Shown here: positions 12,013 through 22,827 of the stretch, one piece after another
Layout of the letters: every line of letters begins with the position of its first letter
Numbering within the stretch: the first letter of the stretch is position 1
Assembly: GCA_026214975.1 (NCBI GenBank)
Contig: CM047813.1
Location: forward strand, 36,551,871-36,615,870
Origin: Gentiana macrophylla
Taxonomy: Eukaryota; Streptophyta; Magnoliopsida; Gentianales; Gentianaceae
Length of the DNA: 64,000 nucleotides
Direction of reading: 5' to 3'
Translations under genes and position numbers: made by a program
The notes under the pieces: model-generated
Databases searched by the model: none
What the model was told of the DNA's origin: nothing
What the model saw: only the letters and a program-made list of their open reading frames with translations

Positions 12013-12326
12013 ACCAATTCTGTTTTCCTCTTCATCTTCTCAAAACACTTTTCAATGCTAAAAACCACCGAAAACATATCTCCATAGCATTTCTTATCTA
12101 TAATGGCTGAAATATCATCATTAGTATGGTTCCCAATGTAAGGGAGGGGGTTTGAAGCACACTACAACCGATTCATTTTTTAAAGAAAAAAAAAAAGAAG
12201 ACATTGCAACATTGCAACTTTCTGTATAATTGTATAAAGAAGAAGAAGGCAACAACATGAAGTCAATTCTCTACCTACATTAGCAAGAGCATAATATGGC
12301 TTATACACACAAAAAATGAACCTTTT

Positions 12327-13223
12327 TTATATGAATCTGGAACCAAATTCTACTCAAGATCCACTAGCATGTCGGGTTGGTCCTGAAACTCGACTCCAAT
12401 GTAAAATAAGGCGCACATCTTTTGGTAATTTGGTCCATTTGATAATAAAAGAATCCAAGTCCAAGAATAAAGAAGATTTTGAAGTCATTAAGTTCATCAT
12501 TTATGCTTACGGAAGTCCAGAATAATGTTCAAAAGATTGCGCATAAAATAAAGTATTATAGTATATGTTACTATATATTATATTGTGTGATATTAGCTAA
12601 ATAAATCACAAGTAGTTTGCTGAAAATACAAGAGGTGGTGGCGTCATATTGCTTCAAGAATTCAAGAAGACAAGTTTTGGAAGAATCAAGTGCATGCACA
12701 AAAGAATACTTGGAAACTTACAAGCATTAATCAAGATACAAAATCTAGATTCAATGTACCTAGATTTAACTTGCAAGGGCCGAAAATTGTCATGCATGTA
12801 CTTGGGATTATAAGTGTTTTCTTGCATGTATCTAGAATTCTAAGTGTTATTTTGTATCCCATAAATAGCCAAGCACTTATAACTTGTAATACAACTTTTG
12901 ATCGATACAAACTATATTTTATGCTTCACTTGGAAAAGTGTTGTGTGAGTTTCTCTGGAAAGGGAATTCAAAATTCGGATTATCAAGGACTTAAGCAATC
13001 CTTGTGGGTATCCATATACCAAGGTGCTTAGAGACAAGTTTTCTAAGTGTTGAGGTAATTCCAATGTGCTCTCACACAAGTTGTGATTGTGTCAAGTAGC
13101 TTATTATTCCAAGGTGCTTCCACACAGGTTGTGGTTGTGTTGAGGATTTATCCCAAATACTTTCAATCCACGATCCTAAGATTTATTCGATTTGAAGCCT
13201 TCCTCCGGGCGGTTTCACTTCAG
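12327..13223 (+). mobile_element. 5' LTR of decayed Ty3/gypsy element
   Basis: From TTATATGAATCTGG (expected TGATATG, as in the other LTR) the sequence is near-identical to 18286-19138 over about 850 bp. It includes a CATAAATAG TATA-like box at about 12866. The shared part ends near 13182, but a tRNA-iMet primer-binding site follows at 13225. The LTR therefore probably extends to 13223, and the downstream LTR has lost its last about 40-85 bp. The 19-bp U5 phrase TTCCAAGGTGCTTCCACAC has a near copy in each LTR. Confidence 0.85.
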
Positions 13224-13224
13224 T

Positions 13225-13235
13225 TGGTATCAGAG
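13225..13235 (+). other. Primer-binding site (tRNA-iMet type) of the gypsy element
   Basis: TTGGTATCAGAG at the end of the 5' LTR is the complement of the 3' end of initiator tRNA-Met, the usual primer for many plant gypsy elements. The following base breaks the canonical GAGC. Confidence 0.8.
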
Positions 13236-13712
13236 AGCAGCGGATTGATGGTATTATATTCCTTTATTTTTCAAAAAAAAAAAATCTTAATTTCTGTTGC
13301 ATATGATTGTATGTATTTGAAGAACCATAGTATGCATATGATCGTGTATAATTGAAGAACACTTTATTCCGCACGAGCATCTATAAAAAAAATTTAAAAA
13401 AAGTTGCACAAGTAAATCGTGTGTATTTGAAGAATAATTCTGTTCCACACGAGCATACTGTTCCGTACGAGCAACAAGTAAAAAAAAGGAAGGAAAATCC
13501 TTTTATTCACTTCACCAATTTTGTGTTACATCTTTGGAAAATTTCTTTTTATACTTCACAATTTTTGTTGTGTTCACTTTTGAATTACAAAACTCTTAAA
13601 ATCCTTGATTCTTCATTCTTGGTATTCTGGGTAACTTGAGTATTGTTGAATACTTGATATCCGATCTGAATTCTCTTACTTGAGGTAAATAGGCACACCT
13701 TTGAGAGGAAGG

Positions 13713-14342
13713 ATGGCTGGAAATAATGATTTGAAAAGAAGGTATTCTAAAAATGCTTATTCCCGACAACTTGAGAAAGTTGGACAACGACTTGATGAAC
13801 TGAATCGAAAATTTAAGGATGAGATGGAAAATATGAAGAATCAATTTCATGACGAGATACAAGAGTTTTTAGCAAAGAAAAATAAAGATATTGATAACAT
13901 CCAAAAGATGGAGTTGAGAACGGAGGAAAGTGAGAATGTACTGAAGACAAAGGAAATCTCCAAGAGAACTTCCAGTTCTATATATTGTTATATTTGTACC
14001 GGATATGGACATTGCGGGTGTGAATGTCCTAATCTTAGGTTGAACTCTACTCAACATGTTGAGGTGGTGAAAACGTTGGCAAATGAGCCTTGTAAAATTA
14101 TTGTTGAGAATATCACTGTTGTTCCAGTTCCAGAAAACAAAATTAATTCTAAGGAGGTTATTTGTGAATTGTGAGGCGATATTGTTGAAATTAAAGAGCC
14201 TGATATTGATGATACGCATGAAATTGAATTTGTGGATGAGAAAGAAACGATGTCTGAAGGGTCTATCTTGGTGGGAGAACACAACGAGACGATTTTGGTC
14301 GAAGCAAATGAAGAATCTATGTCACTAAATTCTTGTTCAGTC
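13713..14342 (+). pseudogene. Gypsy gag remnant with one zinc knuckle
   Basis: The frame opens MAGNNDLKRRYSKNAYSRQ, has a charged coiled-coil-like segment, and then a CCHC zinc knuckle at about residues 94-107 (CYICTGYGHCGCEC, spacing C-x2-C-x4-H-x4-C). A stop at 14172 interrupts, but the frame continues with an acidic tail to about 14360. The large retrotransposon gag/capsid domain expected between N-terminus and knuckle is absent, so this is a shortened gag. Confidence 0.65.
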
Positions 14343-14402
14343 TTTGTTGAATCTTCCTTATAGGTACATAATGATCGTTCACACGAGGAGGACACCGGGC
14401 TG

Positions 14403-14762
14403 TTGGATACATCCCCTGCAGTCTATATATTGCCATTGGATACTCTGTTTCATATTGAGAATGGTGGAAAACCGGAAAACATCTTTAATGATCCGTTTGT
14501 TGTGCATATTAATGACTACTCCACATTGCAACACTTTGACTATGCTGCTTCCACACCAAAGTTCATCAATAAATATATTCAACCGGGCGACTTTTCTTAT
14601 GTTCTATTGGCAAAGCATGGAACACGTTATCAACGTGCAATTCATTGGAAAATGTGTGCTTGCATATTATTTGACCCCGGTAAGTCATTTCTGATTTTTG
14701 CGTGTTGTTCGGGAATGGTTTGTACCTTTGCACTATATGCCATTTTAATCTATAACCATGAT
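14403..14762 (+). pseudogene. Module A: duplicated C-terminal-type segment placed before RT
   Basis: Open frame with DPFVVHINDYSTLQHFDYA, STPKFINKYIQPGDFSYVLLA, GTRYQRAIHWKMCACILFD and CCSGMVCTF. The same layout recurs at 17967-18263 after the integrase (FVAYVDDNATLNCYDY, TPSFINIYI, GSRHQREIHLKLCIRIIFD). It occupies the place where protease and the N-terminal RT should be. I do not recognise it as a named domain. Confidence 0.55.
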
Positions 14763-15435
14763 CTGAATTCACAAATTTCACACATAAAAGCTGTTTTTGA
14801 AACACTTTGAAAAGCACACATGATTGCTAATCTTAAGAAATGCTCTTTTTGCTTGGAAAGTTTTGGCTTCCTTGGTTTTGTTATAAGTAGGCAAGATATC
14901 CAAGTTGATAAAAAGAAATTGAAGACAATGGCTGATTGGCCTGAAACCAAAAGTACAACGGAGTTCCGAAGTTGTCATGGCCTTACAAGTTTTTACCGAT
15001 CTGGAATTTCAGCAGCATTGCAGCCCCTTTAAACGAGTTGATCCAGAAAAACACACCATGTCATTGGAGACCTACTCAAATGGAAGCATTCGAAACTCTT
15101 AAATCTCATTTAATTTCTGCACATATACTTGCTTTGCCTGATTTTTCCAAAATGTTTGAAATTGAGTGTGATGAATCGGGGTTGGGTATTGGCGGTGTTT
15201 TGCTACAAAAAGGTTGTCCAATTGCTTATTACGGTGATAAACTAAAAGGCGCAAATCTGAATTATGCTACTTATGACAAAGAGTTATATGCACTTGTTCA
15301 ATGCTTGCGTGTTTATTTGCGTCCTAGAGAGATTGTCATCCATTCTGATCATGAGTCCTTAAAATATTTAAAAGGGGAATCTAAGTTGCATTTACGTCAT
15401 ATCCGTTGGATGAAATTCATTGAATCATATCCTTA
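14763..15435 (+). pseudogene. Gypsy reverse transcriptase end plus RNase H, truncated
   Basis: It starts in late RT (LNSQISHIKAVFETL, stop, then IANLKKCSFCLESFGFLGFVIS), runs through the thumb/connection ([21 protein letters not shown]), shifts frame near 15030, and continues into RNase H ([45 protein letters not shown]). RT palm motifs including the catalytic YxDD are missing. The frame is cut at 15435 by the inserted solo LTR and resumes at 17187 with VIKFKKGKENTVADAISRR. Confidence 0.85.
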
Positions 15436-17186
15436 TGTTGGTCCCTTGAAAAGGCTAACACAAGTTTAGAGGGGGGGGGTGAATAAACTTGTCACCAAAA
15501 ACTTTTCCCAAACTGGAGAACCCCTCAGAACCGAAGTTTCACAAACTCAAATCGATACTCACCGCCTTGTTCCCGTCTCGAAACTTGTGCGGAGTTTAGC
15601 TAACTCAACTGAGTATAAGTCAATGCTGACTTATATTTAGTCTTGTTAACTGGCAGCGGATATAAATTTGCCTTTAACAACTAGTTAACTTAGTTTCGGA
15701 GTGAAAGCCACATAAATATAACTATAATAAAGTAAATGAATGCGTAAAGTAAATAGACAAGTTTTATAGAGGTTCCAGGTGGTGTAATCCTGTCAATCCT
15801 CTCTTCCCCTGTGATGCAGAGGAAAATTCCACTAGAACTTCTTTGAGATGGCCCGGTTACAAAGTGTCCTAAACTGATAGTCCTTGACTAATCCCTAGCT
15901 TCACTATCTAAACACTTGTAGAACAGGTAGGATTGCTGCTCTTCAACTGTTAGAACCACTGGTCCCTGGAGGGTAGGATTGCCTCTTCACCAGCTCATCA
16001 CAAACACAGCTTTTCCCCGATCGCACTCAACTGTCCTTCACACCTTCTTGGTGTTTCACAGTTTAAACCTTTGATAAAATCAAAGTTGAGACTTTGAATC
16101 AATAACTATGATTCAACTGTGATTTGAGCTTTTCTTCTAGATAATTAAATTAAACACGGCTCTGTCTTTCTTCAAATGAATAAACTTGATTAATCTTGAA
16201 TGCACTTTTTAACACTTGACGAAATTTCTCGATCTTGCAATTAAGTGCTTAGCAGGTGTTCTTTTGAATTTGGCTTTCCCCCGTAATTAAATTTTTCTTG
16301 ACTTGATAGATTCTTTTTAGTTTTCTTGCTCTCTTGTAATATATACACCTCATTTTTGACGTTGTGGAGGTGGTCTATTTATAGGGGTTCATTCAACGTT
16401 CATCCTGCTTGAATCTTGCAACGGCTATATTTTATGACCGTTCTGATTTGTCAGTAGTTCATCCAATAAAATCACTTCCTTTGTAACGTTTGACTGTAAG
16501 ATCAGTTTAATGGATGACTGACATATAAAACTGAGTTTCCTTATCAATTTTGTACTGAGTTTATCACTTGTCAGTTTCTTGACTGACTTGGAGCATTAAC
16601 TGAGATTTTACTCTTCTTCAAATATCGGTTACTCGCTTTTCATCCGATTATAATTGACTTAATCGAGTACACCATGACTCATTATCATCTAAGAATTCAT
16701 TGTCCTTATGATTCTTAGGTCTTCATACAAGATCCATAAAGTCGATTCAGGTCACCACAATCTTGCCTGACGTCTAACTTTACAGTCTCAACTTGGTCTT
16801 CATAACTGAGTTTGAACCCTCACTTCTTCAATCATCAATAATTGAGTCTGTGACCCTCAGTTCTTTAGTCTTCTTAGATAAGCCAACTGAGTCTCATGTC
16901 CTCAAATGAACTTATCTTCTTCGGGCTTGATCTTTGGAATGTTCTATAGTTCGGCTTTCTCAAATCTCGCTTACTTTCTCAGCCTCCAAACTTAGAACTA
17001 TTACAAAGTTGCTTGTCTGATTTAACTTATACAAATATTAGACTCTAATAAATCCTATACATTGATATCTAGACATCTTTTTGCTTTGCACTATAACAGC
17101 TAGTTGTGACACTTCATCAGTGGGGTTTAGAATATTAACTGAATAAGCGATGAATCATCATCAAAACATAAATTTTATTTCCAACA
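15436..17186 (+). mobile_element. Solo LTR (1751 bp) inserted in the gypsy RNase H-integrase junction
   Basis: It begins TGTTGGTCCC and ends ATTTCCAACA, so TG..CA with TGTTGG/CCAACA inverted ends. It is flanked by the 5-bp duplication CCTTA (15431-15435 and 17187-17191). Removing it joins the RNase H frame cleanly across the site. It carries the GAGGGGGGGGGTGAATAAAC tract common in plant LTRs and a TATTTATAGG TATA-like box at about 16376. There is no coding sequence, so it is a solo LTR left by unequal recombination. Confidence 0.93.
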
Positions 17187-17786
17187 CCTTATGTGATTAA
17201 ATTCAAAAAGGGAAAAGAAAACACAGTGGCTGATGCAATATCGCGACGGTATACTCCTCTCCCGATATCCTAATTTTCTTGGGTTGATCTCTCTATGAAC
17301 TTTGTTTTGGGTTTGCCTTGTTGTCAGTCTGGTAAAGATTCAGTGTTTGTGATAGTTGATTGTTTTTCAAAGATGGTACACTTCATTGCGTGTAATAAGA
17401 CCAATAATGCCTCTCATATTACTGACCTATTCTTTAAAGAAATTATGCGTTTACATGGTGTGCCTAAGTCGAATGTGAGTGATCGTGATGTAAAATTTAT
17501 TAGTCATTTCTGGCGTGTTCTATGGATGCATTTGGGCACTACGCTTTTATGTACCACCGCATATCATCCTCAGACCGATGGTCAAACAGAATTTGTTAAT
17601 CGCACTTTGGGACAGTTATTGCGCACCGTGGTGCAAAAGAACTTAAAGAATTTGGAGTCTTGTTTACCATATGTTGAATTTGTTTATAATCGTGCTACTC
17701 ATTCTGCTACTTTGCATTCACCAATTGAGATTGTTTATGGATTTAATCTTATCACTCCTATTAATCTTGTTCCTCTTTCCCCATGA
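17187..17786 (+). pseudogene. Gypsy integrase core, N-terminal zinc finger deleted
   Basis: RNase H end (GKENTVADAISRR) is followed almost at once by the integrase catalytic core ([59 protein letters not shown]). The D, D and E of the DDE triad are visible in VDCF, SDRD and TEFV. The HHCC zinc domain that normally precedes it (more than 100 residues) is missing. A stop at 17784 ends the frame before the C-terminal region. Confidence 0.88.
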
Positions 17787-18263
17787 GTGCTCACAAATCT
17801 CGTGGGAGAAAAGAAAGCTGAGATGGTCCCTAGATTGCACGCAAAAGCAAGGCAAAATATGGAGGCTCAAACTGCTCGCTATGAGAAACAAACCAACAAG
17901 TGCAAAAATGAGATGGTATGGCTGCATTTTCGCAAAGAAATGTTTCCAAACAAACGGAAGAACAAACATAAACCAGTGCATACTTTTCTAGATCCTTTTG
18001 TTGCGTATGTTGATGATAATGCAACATTGAATTGCTATGATTATATTTCTAACACACCGAGCTTCATTAACATTTATATCAAACCAAGATACACTTTTCA
18101 CATTACTTTAGTGAAGCAGGGATCACGACATCAGCGTGAGATTCATTTGAAGTTGTGTATACGAATCATATTTGATCTCGGTGTTTATTTAGTGATATTT
18201 TGGATTTGTTCAAGATTGGTGCTTGATTCTGAACTATACGACATTCTTTTGATTCGAGGATGA
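17787..18263 (+). pseudogene. Integrase C-terminus and module B
   Basis: After a stop the same region continues with VGEKKAEMVPRLHAKARQNM and EKQTNKCKNE (typical post-core integrase tail), then the module homologous to 14440-14762 (see module A). It ends ILLIRG just before the polypurine tract. This second copy occupies the normal 3' position of the polyprotein, so it is probably the original. Confidence 0.6.
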
Positions 18264-18271
18264 ATCCTTCG

Positions 18272-18285
18272 CAACCGGGAGGGTC
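18272..18285 (+). other. Polypurine tract of the gypsy element
   Basis: The purine-rich AACCGGGAGGGTC lies immediately before the TGATATG start of the 3' LTR, the expected plus-strand primer position. Confidence 0.7.
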
Positions 18286-19138
18286 TGATATGAATCTGGA
18301 ACCAAATTCTACTCAAGATCCACTAGCATGTCGGGTTGGTCCTGAAACTCGACTCCAATGTAAAATAAGACGCACATCTTTGGGTAATTTGGTCCATTTG
18401 ATAATACAAGAATCCAAGTCCAAGAATAAAGAAGATTTTGAAGTCATTAAGTTCGTCATTTATGCTTACGGAAGTCCAGAATAATGTTCAAAAGATGGCG
18501 CATAAAATAACGTATTATAGTATATGTTACTATATATTATATTGTGTGATATTAGCTAAATAAATCACAAGTAGTTTGCTGAAAATTCAAGAGGTGGTGG
18601 TGCCATATTGCTTCAAGAATTCAAGAAGACAAGTTTTGGAATAATCAAGTTCATGCACAAAAGAATACTTGGAAACTTACAAGCATTAATCAAGATACAT
18701 TGAATCTAGATTCAATGAACCTAGATTTAACTTGCAAGGGCCGAAAATTGTCATGCATGTACTTGGGATTATAAGTGTTTTCTTGCATGTATCTAGAATT
18801 CTAAGTGTTATTTTGTATCCTATAAATAGCCAAGCACTTGTAACTTGTAATACAACTTTTGATCAATACAAACTATATTTATTCTTCACTTGGAAAAGTG
18901 TTGTGTGAGTTTCTCTGGAAAGGGAATTCAAAATTCAGATTATCAAGGAATTAAGCAATCCTTGTGGGTATCCATATTCCAAGGTGCTTAGAGACAAGTT
19001 TTCTAAGTGTTGAGGTAATTCCAATGTGCTCTCACACAAGTTGTGATTGTGTCAAGGAGCTTATTATTCCAAAGTGCTTCCACACAGGTTGTGGTTGTGT
19101 TGAGGATTTATCCCAAATACTTTTAATCCAAGATCCTA
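18286..19138 (+). mobile_element. 3' LTR of decayed Ty3/gypsy element (3' truncated)
   Basis: Near-identical to 12327-13182. Homology stops after GATCCTAA at about 19138, about 40-85 bp short of the inferred LTR end in the 5' copy. No 5-bp TSD can be recognised for the whole element, which fits loss of the terminus. Confidence 0.85.
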
Positions 19139-19760
19139 ATGTAAATTGTTCATCATAAACAAGTGAGCCAAAGCATCATCTAGGTAATGCTTTGATTTTC
19201 CCTCTTAATTGTGTTTTATAATCACAATCGCCCAAACAAGATGAAGGTCCAAATAGGGCTAATCCTCAAGCTCTATGAAGTCCACTTTTGGGATGGTTGG
19301 ATCATCCGAGTATTTCTCGATCCGGTTGAAGGGTTCGACACAATTAACTCCAAAAAACAGGAACATAAAACAAATTTGGGGTTGCCTACAACGTCTTCAA
19401 GCATAGGCAAGGTAGAAAAAAAATGATCATTCACACAGCTCAACTCTACTGCCTTAAACTCCGACTTCAAAAAGTCGTAAAATATATATGGAAATAAAAG
19501 CGTCAAACTTTCAGCATTATTGGCAAGCCGGCACCGAGAAGAGGGAAAATCAAAAAGCATAACTGGCTGTTTCCGCTCTCCGGAAGGTGGTTTCTCCTCT
19601 GTTTCCGCTATCTACGAATTCTACTTCGGAGGTTGGTGGCCGATCTACAGTTTTGACGGGTGAGAAGAAAGTGAAATAAAAAGAAATTGAGTTTTCTATT
19701 AACGAAAATCACTGTTAAACACATGAGGGTAATTTAGTAAAAGAAAAATTATTTTTTCCT
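19139..19760. other. Intergenic stretch, no gene seen
   Basis: Mixed sequence following the truncated LTR. The short open frames at 19211 and 19273 overlap on opposite strands and match no family I know. Confidence 0.4.
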
Positions 19761-20819
19761 TGCACCACTCTAACTTTTACACTACACCAAAAAGCAAAAT
19801 CTACATTTGTACCACACTGAATTTCAAACATTTTTCATTCTTTATTTACACCGCATTTTCTACATTTACATCACACTTTTATACTACTTCCACACCAATT
19901 ATTTTTTTGTTTCATATTGGTCCTTAGATTAAATATACCTTGCATCCTACACCCCTACCTACACACCCCATCTTCTTATCTTAAATCATCATATTCATCA
20001 CCCACAATTCATCATATTCATTACAAATCCTTTACAAAATCTTCACAAATCCATTATCTTCATCATATTTTTTTCTTTTCAATCTTCATCACATTCATAA
20101 TCTTCATCATCTTTTTTCCTTCGCCACCTTCAACAACTACACATCTTTTTTTCAGAATCATCCTTATCCTCATCCACATAAAATCCCACCAAAATAAACG
20201 AAAAAGAAAGCCACTTTGGAGGTTATAAACCAAATTTTGGATGAATCAAACCATGGAATCAAAAACCACCAATTGGAGAAATTGGGGTTCCAAGCAAATT
20301 GAATGAGAATTGATTTGGCGACTTAAATCGTGATTTCGTTCTTCAATCCACTTCCAAATCCAATTTTTCTGATCCAGTGTTTTTCAAAACCCTCTTTGAA
20401 TCTTCAAAAATTGTATTTTGAAAATTTATAAAGAAAATAAGAATATGGGTTTGGTGATATTAAAATAGGCTTGGGTTTGAAGATTAAAAAGTTAGAAAAA
20501 TGGATTTGGTGATAGAAAAATTGATTTGGGTTTGAGATAAAGAAGATGAGATGAATAGATGAAGAAGATAGAAAAATGGGTTTGGTGATAAGAAAATTGA
20601 TTTGAGTTTGAAGATGGAGATGAAGATGAGAAGATGAAAAGATGAAGATGAAGATGGTTTTTTTTTTTGTAAATTTTAAAAGTTTGGTGGAAGATATGAT
20701 ATTATAAAATTATGTTGGTAGTAAAAAGTTCTTGGAAATAGTCTTATTTTCTTAACTGTGTAGATAAAATGTGGTGTAGAGATAGATTTTGAAATTTTGA
20801 AATAATAGGTGTGGTGCAA
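19761..20819. mobile_element. Tentative TIR element with TTGCACCAC ends
   Basis: TTGCACCAC at 19761 is inverted at 20811-20819 (GTGGTGCAA). Inside each end, complementary but diverged words follow (CTACACCA, ATTTCAAA / TTTGAAATTT, TGGTGTAG). The middle is a C/T-rich tract (19930-20110) and a GA-rich tract with repeated GGTTTGGTGAT (20440-20660). No TSD was found, so it may instead be two unrelated low-complexity blocks. Confidence 0.3.
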
Positions 20820-20848
20820 CAAGTAGATATCAATTTTTTTCATTTAAG

Positions 20849-21464
20849 TGTGGACAATGATACATCAAGCCCGCTAAAAGAGCCCGGGGATTCAAAACCT
20901 GGCCCAGCCGGTCCGCCTCGTCATAAGCCGGATCAAGCCGGGAGTAATCCAGCTCACCTCGCACCTGCACGATTCTCATCATTAACTAAGGCAACAGATG
21001 TCGGTCAACAACATCCAGCACGTCTCAAAGCACCGGGGGCCGACCAGCTCGCCCCTAGTTCGCCCATCAATAGCTCGAACAAAGCCCACTCAACTAAACA
21101 GAGTTTACATACGACGGTTAAAAATGTGAAGAGTTCGCAGCAGCCTCAACATAAGCCCGCCCTTCAGAGCTCGCCCGACGAGACATATCCTCTTACCGCT
21201 TCTTGTAAGCTCCGATTATATCATCTATAAATAGCGGCGTCCCTTCACACACCAGAACTACGTGATATTGGCTTGATCCTTTGTTTCCAACGATACGTAG
21301 GCAGCCACATTGTCACAAATGCATAATTCCTCCCCTCCCGCCAAAAAATACCCCCGTTTACATATTTTATTCTTCACCAATCTTAAGCACCACTGTGTAA
21401 CACTCGACCAATTAATCACAACTTACTAGATATCCACCGTTTGATCTGTTTGTGATAATCAACA
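20849..21464 (+). mobile_element. Probable 5' LTR of old Tat/Athila-like gypsy element
   Basis: The stretch starts TGTGGACAATG, has a CTATAAATAGCGGCG TATA box at about 21223, and ends near AATCA before a decayed primer-binding site. It is GC-richer than its flanks and its open frame (20811-21230) is Pro/Ser-rich with no family match. Boundaries are approximate because the downstream LTR is not recognisable. Confidence 0.5.
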
Positions 21465-21472
21465 TTATCTGT

Positions 21473-21490
21473 TGGCTCCATTACCGGGAA
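21473..21490 (+). other. Decayed primer-binding site (tRNA-Asp type)
   Basis: TGGCTCCATTACCGGGAA differs from the tRNA-Asp primer-binding site TGGCGCCGTTGCCGGGGA at a few positions, mostly G lost to T or A. It lies between the LTR end and gag, as expected for Tat/Athila elements. Confidence 0.6.
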
Positions 21491-21710
21491 AGCAACATTT
21501 ATCAGCACTTTTCCGGTCAGATTCACGTTTGTTTTTGGATTTCTGATGGCCTAAAACCACCCAATTTTGTTTTTCCGTCCGACCTTCATCAGGATCTTCA
21601 TCGGAATCTTCATGCATGCCACCAGATCTTCATCCACACCGAACGATCCTTTAGATCTAAGTTAGATCAGATCAACCGACATCAAAATCATAAGGGATTC
21701 GTCGGTCACT

Positions 21711-22822
21711 ATGGCACAAACCAGAACTGTCGGACCTGCTTTGTTCGACAACCTACCATCTCCGGCCCGAAGACCTACTCAGAATTTTACTCAGGCAACT
21801 GACGGGGAAAATGTTGGGCATGCTCATGCACAACATCCCAGGGTGAGAAAAACCTTGTCTCGCCCTCAACAACAAGAAACCCCACTCAACCTGAAGTTAG
21901 AGCCTACCTCGATGAATGGGTGAGGTCCAGGGAAACCTTAGACGCTGCAATTCGGCAAGACAGGGTAAAACATACGGCTGGAACATCTCACTCAATCTTC
22001 CTCATCCCCCCGCATCCCATCAAGCATCACATAAAAAGCTCTACACTGAGGTGTCTCTCGAATACACAAGATATGTTTCAAGGGTCAACCGAGTGAAACA
22101 GGAGCCGCTAACACTGGGGAAGCCGACCCTCCCAATCGGAGACTTCATTCCCCCACTACCACCAAACACAGGTGAACAGAAACCTCCTCTAGCCCCGTCG
22201 CAAGACACTTATTCTCATTGCTTTGGCAGAGAATGCAGTGTCCACTCAGCATCAGATCATGCCCCAGAAAGAAGGTCGGCCCTACACCTCTTCGGACCCA
22301 GACATGCCCTCACCTAGAGTGAGACAGAAGAATCGAGGTTCAATCGACTCCTCGTAATGTCAGTACGAGATTTGGCGAAAGGCAGGACGAATCCCATCAC
22401 CGGTCAGGAAGAGCTCGCTCAGAAAACGTGTCTAGACACTTGTCACCTGCCTACCTCCTAGACGAGGTCACCGAGCTCAAGAAACAGTTCGATGAGATCC
22501 GTAGAGACATCAACAAAGAGAATATCCCCACCTGGGGGACCAGCGTGCTTATGGACAGACTCATGGAAGAAGCACCTGAGGGAGTCCATTATGCTAACTT
22601 TTAGAGCTACACATTGGCGACTTGTCCCTATAACTGTCTGACAGCTTTCCACAGCAAAGTCTCCTTGTCCACTAAGAGCCAAGGTGTATGGTGCATTGCC
22701 ATGGTTGGCGCCATGCAAGATAAGGCGCCATGTGGATCAGAAATCTACCGCCAAAATCAATCAGTTTTTGGTCCGACCTTCAAGCCAAGTTTGTCGCCGA
22801 ATTCCGATCAACGATCAGCCAA
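21711..22822 (+). pseudogene. Tat-like gypsy gag, 5' part (frameshifted)
   Basis: Successive frames give gag N-terminal sequence (MAQTRTVGPALFDNLPSPAR; LDEVTELKKQFDEIRRDI) and then the capsid start with FxxLPPKSIxxFxDLxxKFVAEFRSTI near 22735-22815. Several stops and frame changes show it is dead. The gag is cut at 22827 by a solo LTR and continues at 24753. Confidence 0.7.
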
Positions 22823-22827
22823 AGAAA

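Noticed and set aside
13596..14395. Minus-strand frames over the gag region
   Set aside because: Shadows of the plus-strand gag with its zinc knuckle.
19917..20228. 103-residue plus-strand frame
   Set aside because: A C/T-rich low-complexity tract gives a Ser/Ile/His-rich nonsense protein.
20811..21230. 139-residue Pro/Ser-rich frame as a gene
   Set aside because: It overlaps an LTR with TATA box and precedes a decayed primer-binding site; composition explains the open frame.
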